A DNA stretch of 14,517 nucleotides, taken from Alphaproteobacteria bacterium. Its GTDB lineage: Bacteria > Pseudomonadota > Alphaproteobacteria > Rhodobacterales > Rhodobacteraceae. How positions within the stretch are numbered: position 1 is the first letter of the stretch; every line of letters begins with the position of its first letter. Location of the stretch: the NCBI GenBank assembly GCA_003696705.1, contig RFGD01000155.1, forward strand, positions 1 to 14,517, written 5' to 3'. The notes beneath the pieces are model-generated. The model saw nothing but the letters and a program-made list of their open reading frames with translations. It had not been told where the DNA came from and ran no database searches. This document shows positions 6,487 to 12,742 of the stretch, piece after piece. A program made the position numbers and the translations under genes.

Positions 6487-7239
6487 ATGGCAAGGCGATC
6501 GGGCTCTTCGGCGGACATCACCGGCCCGCGCATCCGCGAGGCGGCGCTTCGGCTTTTCGCGCGCCACGGCTATGCGGCCGTGTCCATGCGGCGGATCGCG
6601 GCCGAGGTCGGCGTGCAGGCAGGGGCGCTCTATCTCTACACGCCAGACAAGCAGACGCTTCTTTTCGACCTGATGCGCACGCATCTTGAAGAGCTTCTGT
6701 CGGCGTGGGAGGCCGAGGAAAAGGGTGAAACGCCGGCCGAGCGGCTTGACCGCTTCGCGCGCTTTCACATCCGCTTTCACATCGAACGGCGCGAGGCCGT
6801 GTTCCTTTCGAACATGGAGCTTCGGAACCTCACCCCCGAGAACTTCGCCGTCATCGAGGCGTTGCGCCACCGCTACGAGGATGCGCTCGAGGATATCCTG
6901 AAGGACGGCGTCGCCGAGCGGGCCTTCGACGTCGCCGACACCCGGCTGACGACCATGGCGCTGATCGCCATGCTGACGGGTGTGACGACCTGGTACCGAG
7001 AGGGCGGGCGCCTTCGCCAGGGGCGGGTCGAGGCGATCTATGCGCACATGGTCCGCAAGGCGGTGCAGATGCCGCGCTGGAAACGCCGCCGGATCGAAGG
7101 CGCGGCCGATGCGGAGGTGATCGACGAGCCGGGCGAACCCGCCGAGGCCGCGCCCGCGTCCGGGCAGGGCGCCGACACGGTCGAGGAGCCGGCGGACGTC
7201 AAGGGCCCGCCGGCGTCGCAACCTCAGAGGTCGGGGTAG
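6487..7239 (+). CDS. TetR/AcrR-family transcriptional regulator
   Basis: DNA-binding repressor, cytoplasmic. 250 residues from the ATG at 6487. A TTG at 6451 in the same frame would place coding sequence over the promoter and operator and has no usable ribosome site. Seen: the TetR helix-turn-helix at about 15-63 (REAALRLFARHGY, VSMRRIAAEVGVQAGALYLY). The ligand domain, about 70-190, resembles the KstR2-like C-terminal type (RNLTPENFAVI, WYREGGRL). Such proteins often sense acyl-CoA esters; this is inference only. After residue 195 comes a basic patch (WKRRR) and then a Pro/Ala/Glu-rich tail of about 50 residues that looks disordered and is longer than usual for TetR proteins. The last 16 bases overlap the 3' end of convergent glyA. 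It is probably autoregulated through the repeat at 6459-6472. Its targets elsewhere are unknown. Confidence 0.92.
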   Translation: MARRSGSSADITGPRIREAALRLFARHGYAAVSMRRIAAEVGVQAGALYLYTPDKQTLLFDLMRTHLEELLSAWEAEEKGETPAERLDRFARFHIRFHIERREAVFLSNMELRNLTPENFAVIEALRHRYEDALEDILKDGVAERAFDVADTRLTTMALIAMLTGVTTWYREGGRLRQGRVEAIYAHMVRKAVQMPRWKRRRIEGAADAEVIDEPGEPAEAAPASGQGADTVEEPADVKGPPASQPQRSG

Positions 7240-8519
7240 ATCGGATAGGCTTTCAGGAACTCGACGACCTCGGCGCGCACTTTCGCCTCGGTTTCGGCGT
7301 TGCCGTCCTCGCCGTTCGCGGCCAGCCCGTCGATGACCTCGACGATCCAGTCGGCGATGCGGCGGAACTCGGCCTCGCCGAAGCCGCGGGTGGTGCCGGC
7401 CGGGGTGCCAAGACGGATGCCCGACGTCACGGTCGGTTTCTCGGGGTCGAAGGGAATGCCGTTCTTGTTGCAGGTGATGTGGGCCCGCCCCAGCGCCTTT
7501 TCCGTCTGGTTGCCCTTCACGCCCTTCGGGCGCAGGTCCACCAGAAGCACATGCGTGTCGGTGCCGCCCGTGACGATGTCGAGCCCGCCCTTCATCAGCT
7601 GATCGGCAAGCGCCTGCGCATTCGCCACGACCTGCCGGGCATATTCGCGGAACTCGGGCCGCAGCGCCTCGCCGAAGGCAACGGCCTTTGCCGCGATCAC
7701 ATGCATGAGGGGGCCACCCTGAATCCCCGGAAAGATGGCCGAATTGACCTTCTTCGCGATCTCGGGGTCGTTCGTCAGGATCATGCCGCCGCGCGGGCCG
7801 CGCAGGGTCTTGTGGGTCGTCGTCGTCGCCACATGGGCATGCGGAAACGGCGAGGGATGCGCGCCACCGGCCACGAGGCCCGCGAAATGGGCCATGTCGA
7901 CCACCAGAAGGGCCCCGACGCTGTCGGCGATCTCGCGGAAGCGGGCAAAGTCGATCTGCCGCGGCACGGCCGAGCCGCCGGCGATGATGAGTTTCGGCCG
8001 GTGCTCGGCGGCCAGGCGCGCGACCTCGTCATAGTCGATATGCGCGTCCTGCTTGCGCACGCCATATTGCACGGCGTTGAACCACTTGCCGGACTGGTTG
8101 GGCGGCGCGCCATGGGTCAGGTGCCCGCCCGAGGCAAGGTTCATCCCCAGAATGGTGTCGCCCGGCTTCAGAAGGGCGGTGTAGACGCCCTGGTTGGCCT
8201 GGCTTCCCGAATGGGGCTGGACGTTGACGAACTCGCAACCAAACAGCTTCTTCGCGCGTTCGATGGCCAGGTTCTCGGCGACATCCACCCACTGGCATCC
8301 GCCATAGTAGCGCCGGCCCGGATAGCCCTCGGCATACTTGTTGGTCAGGACCGAGCCCTGCGCGTCGAGAACGGCACGGCTGACGATGTTTTCCGAGGCG
8401 ATCAGCTCGATCTCGTCTCGCTGGCGGCCAAGCTCGCCCTGGATCGCGGCGAACAGCTCGGGGTCGCGCGCCGAAAGGGGCTCGGTGAAGAACTTCGGGT
8501 CAAGCGGGGCGTCGGTCAC
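7224..8519 (-). CDS. glyA: Serine hydroxymethyltransferase
   Basis: PLP enzyme that interconverts serine plus tetrahydrofolate with glycine plus 5,10-methylene-tetrahydrofolate; the main source of one-carbon units; cytoplasmic. 431 residues, normal length. Seen: ELIASENIVS near 39-48, the NKYAEGYPGRRYYGGC region, VDMAHFAGL before the cofactor lysine, and TTTTHKTLRGPRGG with the PLP lysine at K237. The reading frame is open upstream, but the family N-terminus begins at the GTG at 8519. This GTG has AGGAG at 8527-8531, seven bases upstream, so a GTG start is the best choice. The upstream 157 bp are shared with divergent nadK and contain three inverted repeats. The 3' end overlaps the TetR gene by 16 bp with no terminator between them. 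Confidence 0.97.
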   Translation of the reverse strand: MTDAPLDPKFFTEPLSARDPELFAAIQGELGRQRDEIELIASENIVSRAVLDAQGSVLTNKYAEGYPGRRYYGGCQWVDVAENLAIERAKKLFGCEFVNVQPHSGSQANQGVYTALLKPGDTILGMNLASGGHLTHGAPPNQSGKWFNAVQYGVRKQDAHIDYDEVARLAAEHRPKLIIAGGSAVPRQIDFARFREIADSVGALLVVDMAHFAGLVAGGAHPSPFPHAHVATTTTHKTLRGPRGGMILTNDPEIAKKVNSAIFPGIQGGPLMHVIAAKAVAFGEALRPEFREYARQVVANAQALADQLMKGGLDIVTGGTDTHVLLVDLRPKGVKGNQTEKALGRAHITCNKNGIPFDPEKPTVTSGIRLGTPAGTTRGFGEAEFRRIADWIVEVIDGLAANGEDGNAETEAKVRAEVVEFLKAYPIYPDL

Positions 8520-8557
8520 GGTGGCACTCCTTTTCCGCAATCTCGGAACCTGGGCGT

Positions 8558-8585
8558 TTCCTACCCGATGAACGGCCCCCGGCAA
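8558..8585 (-). promoter_or_regulatory. Weak candidate promoter for glyA
   Basis: On the minus strand TTGCCG (8580-8585) and TAGGAA (8558-8563) are separated by 16 bases, with the glyA GTG about 40 bases downstream. Both boxes are only partial matches. Confidence 0.25.
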
Positions 8586-8590
8586 GGGCA

Positions 8591-8611
8591 AAATGCGACA
8601 ACGCGGCATTT
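8591..8611. repeat. Inverted repeat AAATGC-N9-GCATTT between glyA and nadK
   Basis: A perfect 6 bp inverted repeat with a nine-base centre, lying just upstream of the weak glyA promoter candidate. The spacing fits a dimeric regulator on one DNA face, or a leader hairpin. The binding protein is unknown. Confidence 0.45.
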
Positions 8612-8630
8612 GTTAGCGCACTGGCAGGGC

Positions 8631-8665
8631 GCGCAACGGGGTTGCGCTGTGCCGCGGAAGCGGCA
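8631..8665. repeat. Two tandem hairpins directly upstream of nadK
   Basis: GCGCAAC-GGG-GTTGCGC (8631-8647, seven pairs) is followed after two bases by TGCCGC-GGAA-GCGGCA (8650-8665, six pairs closing a GNRA-type GGAA loop). The second ends 11 bases before the nadK ATG. If transcribed, they would crowd the ribosome entry site, where no good Shine-Dalgarno is visible. They could also be protein-binding repeats serving the divergent promoters. Confidence 0.5.
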
Positions 8666-8676
8666 AACTGGCACCG

Positions 8677-9456
8677 ATGCCGAAGACACGGAAGAAACCG
8701 CCGAAGATCGCCTTTCTCGCCAGCGACACGCCCGAGGCGCTGGCCGCGCGCGAGCGTCTGGTCGCCCGCTATGGCAACGTCCCCCCCGAGGAAGCCGACG
8801 TGATCGTCGCCCTGGGCGGCGATGGCTTCATGCTTCAGACGCTGCACGGGACCATGGATCTTGGAAAGCCGGTCTATGGCATGAACTGCGGCACGGTCGG
8901 TTTCCTCATGAACGAATACCGCGAGGACGGCCTCATCGAGCGGCTCGAGAAGGCCGAGGAAGCGGTCATCAACCCGCTGCGCATGCGCGCCATGACCCAG
9001 GACGGCCGCATTCACGAGGCGCTTGCGATCAACGAGGTTTCGCTTCTGCGCGCCGGGCCCCAGGCGGCAAAGCTGCGCATCACCGTCGACGGCAAGGAGC
9101 GGATGGCCGAACTTGTCTGCGACGGCGCGCTGGTCGCCACGCCGGCGGGTTCGACCGCCTACAACTACTCCGCGCACGGGCCGATCCTGCCCATCGGGTC
9201 CGAGGTCCTTGCCCTGACGGCCATGGCCGCCTTCCGGCCGCGGCGCTGGCGGGGGGCCCTTCTTCCCAAGAACGCGAAGGTCCGGTTCGACGTGATCGAG
9301 CCGCACAAGCGCCCCGTCATGGCCGACGCCGACGGGCGCAGCGTGCGCGATGTCCTCTGGGTCGAGGTCGAGAGCGACCCGAACGTGCGCCATCGCATCC
9401 TGTTCGACCCCGGCCACGGCCTGGAAGAGCGGCTGATCCAGGAGCAGTTCGCCTGA
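8677..9456 (+). CDS. nadK: NAD kinase
   Basis: Phosphorylates NAD to NADP with ATP or polyphosphate; cytoplasmic. 259 residues, the short form common in alphaproteobacteria, which lack the longer N-terminus of the E. coli enzyme. Seen: the signature GGDG at 47-50 with catalytic D49, NCGTVGFLMN, the NE pair at 119-120 (INEVSLLR) that binds the NAD ribose, CDGALVATPAGSTAY, and HGPILPIGSE. The ATG at 8677 has no clear ribosome site and is preceded by two strong hairpins, so initiation may be structure-controlled or leaderless. It diverges from glyA and lies 68 bp upstream of maeB on the same strand. NADP made here is the cofactor of MaeB-type malic enzymes, a sensible though not exclusive pairing. 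Confidence 0.96.
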   Translation: MPKTRKKPPKIAFLASDTPEALAARERLVARYGNVPPEEADVIVALGGDGFMLQTLHGTMDLGKPVYGMNCGTVGFLMNEYREDGLIERLEKAEEAVINPLRMRAMTQDGRIHEALAINEVSLLRAGPQAAKLRITVDGKERMAELVCDGALVATPAGSTAYNYSAHGPILPIGSEVLALTAMAAFRPRRWRGALLPKNAKVRFDVIEPHKRPVMADADGRSVRDVLWVEVESDPNVRHRILFDPGHGLEERLIQEQFA

Positions 9457-9490
9457 TCGGCATTGCGCATCGCCCCCGGCTGTGAAAAAA

Positions 9491-9504
9491 GTTCAACGTT
9501 GAAC
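9491..9504. promoter_or_regulatory. 14 bp perfect palindrome in the maeB upstream region
   Basis: GTTCAACGTTGAAC is its own reverse complement. It ends 20 bases before the maeB ATG and abuts a weak -10-like TAACGC (9505-9510). An even palindrome centred on CG fits a LacI/GalR-type or similar dimeric regulator. Its position next to the -10 would favour repression of maeB. Confidence 0.6.
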
Positions 9505-9524
9505 TAACGCGGGGGAATTGTCGC

Positions 9525-11804
9525 ATGGCCGAGGAAGGAAGCGGTTCGGGGCGCAAGGCGGCGCTCGACTATCACGCCCTGCCGAAGCCCGGAAAGCTCG
9601 AGGTGCGGGCCACCAAGCCCCTGGCCAACCAGCGCGATCTTTCGCGCGCCTACAGCCCCGGCGTCGCCGAGGCGAGCCTCGAGATCGTGAAGGACAGCGC
9701 CAACGCCAGCCGCTACACCGTGCGCGGCAATCTTGTCGGCGTCGTCACCAACGGCACGGCGGTTCTTGGTCTTGGCAGCATCGGGGCGCTGGCCGCCAAG
9801 CCGGTGATGGAAGGAAAGGCCGTCCTTTTCAAGAAGTTCGCGGGTATCGACTGTTTCGACATCGAGATCGACGAGGCCGACCCCGAAAAGCTGGCCGAGG
9901 TGATCTGCCGACTGGAGCCCACCTTCGGGGCCATCAACCTCGAGGACATCAAGGCGCCGGACTGCTTTGTCGTCGAACGCATCTGCCGCGAGCGGATGAA
10001 CATTCCCGTCTTTCATGACGACCAGCACGGGACGGCCATTGTGGTCGGCGCGGCTGCGATCAACGCCTTTCTCGTCGCCGGCAAGGCGCCGGGCGAGGTC
10101 AAGGTCGTCTCGACCGGCGGCGGCGCGGCGGGGATTGCGTGTCTCAACATGCTCGTCAAGCTGGGTGTCAAGCGAGAGAACATCTGGCTTTGTGACGTCG
10201 AGGGCCTTGTCCACGAGGGGCGCCGCAAGGGGATGACCCCGGAAAAGGCGGCCTTCGCGCAGCGGACGACGGCGCGCACGCTTGACGACGTCATCGATGG
10301 CGCGGACATGTTCCTTGGCCTTTCGGCGCCCAACGTGCTGTCGCCGGAACAGGTGGCGCGCATGGCGCCGCGGCCGATCGTCTTTGCGCTCGCCAACCCC
10401 GTGCCCGAGATCCTGCCCGAGGCCGTTCGCGAGGTGGCGCCGGACGCCATCATCGCGACGGGGCGGTCGGACTATCCCAACCAGGTCAACAACGTCCTCT
10501 GCTTTCCGTTCATCTTCCGCGGGGCGCTGGACGTCAGCGCGACCGAGATCAACGACGCGATGTGCCTTGCCTGTGTCGAGGGGATCGCGGCACTTGCGCG
10601 CGCCACGACCTCGGCCGAGGCCGCCGAGGCCTACCGGGGCGAGCGGCTGACCTTCGGGCCCGACTACCTGATCCCGAAACCCTTCGATCCGCGCCTCATG
10701 GGAGTGATCGCCCCGGCCGTCGCACAGGCGGCGATGGAAAGCGGCGTGGCCACGCGGCCGATCGCCGACATCGAGGAGTACAAGGCCCGGCTTGACGGCT
10801 CGGTGTTCCGTTCGGCCCTTCTGATGCGCCGCGTCTTCGAGGCGGCCGCGACGGCCACGCGCCGCATCGTCTTTGCCGAGGGCGAGGACGAGCGCGTCCT
10901 TCGCGCCGCAAATGCCATGATCGAGGAGACGACGGACGTTCCCATCCTCATTGGCCGGCCCGAGGTCGTCGTCCGCCGCCTCGAACGGGCGGGCCTGTCG
11001 ATCCGTCCCGAGCGCGATTTCATGCTGGTGAACCCCGAAAGCGACCCGCGCTATCGCAGCTACTGGGAAACCTATCATGCGCTCATGGAGCGGCGCGGGG
11101 TCACGCCCGACATCGCCCGCGCCATCCTCAGGACGAACACGACCGCAATCGCCGCCGTCATGGTGCATCGGGACGAAGCGGATTCCATGATCTGCGGCAC
11201 CTTCGGACAGTATAACTGGCATCTCAACTATGTCTCTCAAGTCCTTGCAAGAGATGGACTTCATCCTGTCGGCGCCTTGAGCCTCCTCATTCACGAAACG
11301 GGGCCGCTTTTCGTGGCCGACACCCATGTGCACCCCGAGCCGACGCCCGAGCAGATCGCCGAGACGGTCATCGCCGCCGCGCGCCATGTCCGGCGTTTCG
11401 GGATCGAGCCGCGGATTGCGCTGTGCTCGAGCTCGCAGTTCGGCGATCAGGCCAACGACAGCGGCCGGCGCATGCGGGCGGCGCTCGAAATCCTCGACGG
11501 GGCGCCGCGCGATTTTGCCTACGAGGGGGAAATGCACGCCGACGCGGCCCTCGACCCCGAGCTGCGGGCGCGCATCTTTCCCCATGCCCGCTTCGAGGGC
11601 GCGGCGACCGCCCTTGTCTTCGCCTCGACCGATGCCGCTGGCGCGGTGCGCAATGTGCTCAGGAAGAAGGCCGGCGCACTCGAGGTCGGTCCCATCCTCA
11701 TGGGCATGGGCAACAAGGCCCACATCGTCACCCCCTCGATCACGGCGCGCGGGCTTCTCAACATGTCGGCCCTGGCCGGGACCCCGGTCGCCCATTACGG
11801 CTAG
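9525..11804 (+). CDS. maeB: NADP-dependent malic enzyme with C-terminal phosphotransacetylase-like domain
   Basis: Oxidatively decarboxylates malate to pyruvate with NADP, supplying pyruvate and NADPH during growth on C2-C4 acids. 759 residues, the usual length of the two-domain MaeB type. Seen: the N-terminal malic domain with RAYSPGVAE (Y43), and HDDQHGTAIVV with the metal-binding D165/D166. The Rossmann loop is GGGAAG at 198-203, followed by ALANPVPEILPE and DYPNQVNNVLCFPF. From about residue 446 comes a phosphotransacetylase-like domain (FAEGEDERVLRAAN, VHPEPTPEQIAE, GMGNKAHIV). In characterised relatives this domain is not needed for malic activity and mediates oligomerisation or regulation, for example by acetyl-CoA. 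The ribosome site is a weak G-rich run. A palindrome at 9491-9504 is the likely control point. Codons in 11209-11265 depart from the strong GC bias of the rest. nadK precedes and the HAD gene follows. Confidence 0.97.
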   Translation: MAEEGSGSGRKAALDYHALPKPGKLEVRATKPLANQRDLSRAYSPGVAEASLEIVKDSANASRYTVRGNLVGVVTNGTAVLGLGSIGALAAKPVMEGKAVLFKKFAGIDCFDIEIDEADPEKLAEVICRLEPTFGAINLEDIKAPDCFVVERICRERMNIPVFHDDQHGTAIVVGAAAINAFLVAGKAPGEVKVVSTGGGAAGIACLNMLVKLGVKRENIWLCDVEGLVHEGRRKGMTPEKAAFAQRTTARTLDDVIDGADMFLGLSAPNVLSPEQVARMAPRPIVFALANPVPEILPEAVREVAPDAIIATGRSDYPNQVNNVLCFPFIFRGALDVSATEINDAMCLACVEGIAALARATTSAEAAEAYRGERLTFGPDYLIPKPFDPRLMGVIAPAVAQAAMESGVATRPIADIEEYKARLDGSVFRSALLMRRVFEAAATATRRIVFAEGEDERVLRAANAMIEETTDVPILIGRPEVVVRRLERAGLSIRPERDFMLVNPESDPRYRSYWETYHALMERRGVTPDIARAILRTNTTAIAAVMVHRDEADSMICGTFGQYNWHLNYVSQVLARDGLHPVGALSLLIHETGPLFVADTHVHPEPTPEQIAETVIAAARHVRRFGIEPRIALCSSSQFGDQANDSGRRMRAALEILDGAPRDFAYEGEMHADAALDPELRARIFPHARFEGAATALVFASTDAAGAVRNVLRKKAGALEVGPILMGMGNKAHIVTPSITARGLLNMSALAGTPVAHYG
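11209..11236 (-). promoter_or_regulatory. Candidate antisense promoter inside maeB
   Basis: On the minus strand GAGACA (11231-11236, four of six) and TATACT (11209-11214, five of six) are 16 bases apart. This is among the best -10 matches I saw, and it sits in a locally AT-richer codon island. Transcription would run antisense to the phosphotransacetylase-like half of maeB. It could be a by-product of the local composition. Confidence 0.3.
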
Positions 11805-11813
11805 GGCGCGACC

Positions 11814-11842
11814 TTGACCGCCGGGGCGGGGCTGCCCATGGT
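11814..11842 (+). promoter_or_regulatory. Weak candidate promoter for the HAD phosphatase gene
   Basis: TTGACC (11814-11819) and CATGGT (11837-11842) are 17 bases apart. The start point would fall on the ATG at 11849, again implying a leaderless mRNA, and no ribosome site is seen. The -35 is good but the -10 is poor. Readthrough from maeB, which ends 44 bp upstream, is an alternative. Confidence 0.25.
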
Positions 11843-11848
11843 TTGATC

Positions 11849-12664
11849 ATGGTCAGGGGATTGCTTCTGGATCTTTCCGGCGTCGTATATGTCGGCGATC
11901 GACTGGTCGAGGGCGCTGCCGACGCGCTGGCCCGGCTCGAGGCCGCCGGCGTTCCCGTCCGGTTCGTCACGAATACCACCAGCCAGCCGCGGTCGGCGAT
12001 CGTGGCGCGGCTCTCCCGCCTGGGCCTCGAGGTGCCGCTCTCGCACGTCTTCACCCCCGCGATGGCGGCACTCTCGTGGCTGCGGGAACACGAGCTTGTG
12101 CCGCACCTTCTTGTCCATCCGCGCCTCGAGGTGGACTTTGCCGACGCGCCGCGCAGCGGCAAGGGCACGGCGGTCGTCGTCGGTGACGCGCGCGAGCATT
12201 TCACCTATCCGGCCATGAACGCCGCCTTCCGCCAGTTGATCCATGGCGCGCCCCTTCTGGCGCTGGCGCAGAACCGGGTGTTTCTCGACGACGACGGAGA
12301 ACTTTCCATCGACGCCGGCGCCTTCGTCCACGCCCTGGCCTACGCCGCCCAGGTCGAGCCCGTGCTTCTTGGCAAGCCGGCGCCCGGTTTCTTTGCCGCG
12401 GCGGCCGCGAGCATGGGGCTTCGGCTCGACGAGGTCGCCATGGTCGGCGACGACGCCGAAGCCGACGTGTCGGGCGCGCTTGCGGCGGGCGTGGCGGCGG
12501 CGATCCTCGTGCGGACAGGGAAATACCGCAAGGGGGACGAGGACCGCGTGGACCACCCGCCGACCGCCGTCGTGGACGATCTGGCCGCGGCGGTCGAATA
12601 CCTCCTGTCGGGGGATACGGGGCCCTTCGGCGGCGGGAAGGCCGCGCGTTATCGCCAACAGTGA
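11849..12664 (+). CDS. HAD superfamily (IIA) hydrolase of the LHPP type
   Basis: Predicted phosphatase resembling phospholysine phosphohistidine inorganic pyrophosphate phosphatase (LHPP); cytoplasmic. 271 residues, as expected. Seen: motif I LLLDLSGVVY with nucleophile D8, motif II FVTNTTS with T41, motif III LLGKPAPGFF with K176, and motif IV MVGDDAEADVSGA with D201/D202. Most HAD phosphatases have a second Asp two residues after the nucleophile; here it is S10. Human LHPP shows the same DxSG form. Several further stretches, such as GDAREHFTYPAMNAAF, resemble LHPP closely. The reading frame is open far upstream inside maeB, but that part is an out-of-frame shadow; the ATG at 11849 gives the family start. 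The substrate is uncertain: pyrophosphate and phosphohistidine are known for the mammalian protein only. It lies 44 bp after maeB and 78 bp before prpE on the same strand. Confidence 0.9.
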   Translation: MVRGLLLDLSGVVYVGDRLVEGAADALARLEAAGVPVRFVTNTTSQPRSAIVARLSRLGLEVPLSHVFTPAMAALSWLREHELVPHLLVHPRLEVDFADAPRSGKGTAVVVGDAREHFTYPAMNAAFRQLIHGAPLLALAQNRVFLDDDGELSIDAGAFVHALAYAAQVEPVLLGKPAPGFFAAAAASMGLRLDEVAMVGDDAEADVSGALAAGVAAAILVRTGKYRKGDEDRVDHPPTAVVDDLAAAVEYLLSGDTGPFGGGKAARYRQQ

Positions 12665-12686
12665 CGGCGCGACGCAGCCGCCGTGC

Positions 12687-12727
12687 TTGCCCGACCGGTT
12701 GACGAGGGGTAACACGGTGACGAGTCT
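12687..12727 (+). promoter_or_regulatory. Candidate prpE promoter region (two alternatives)
   Basis: Within the 78 bp gap upstream of prpE, TTGCCC (12687-12692) with TAACAC (12710-12715) and TTGACG (12699-12704) with GAGTCT (12722-12727) each have 17-base spacing. Each has one poor box, so I cannot choose between them. Confidence 0.25.
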
Positions 12728-12742
12728 GGAGGAGGGCATACA

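Noticed and set aside
8520..8676. Folate, SAM or glycine riboswitch upstream of glyA
   Set aside because: The stems seen are simple separate hairpins; I could not recognise the conserved core of any of these riboswitch classes.
7479..9485. 668-codon plus-strand frame antisense to glyA continuing out of frame through nadK
   Set aside because: It cannot be real together with glyA and nadK, both of which carry complete catalytic motifs.
9504..11795. 763-codon open frame antisense to the whole of maeB
   Set aside because: Strong G/C preference at maeB third positions removes stops from the opposite strand. The product is a His/Asp/Arg/Gly-rich string with no motifs, while maeB has all its family motifs.
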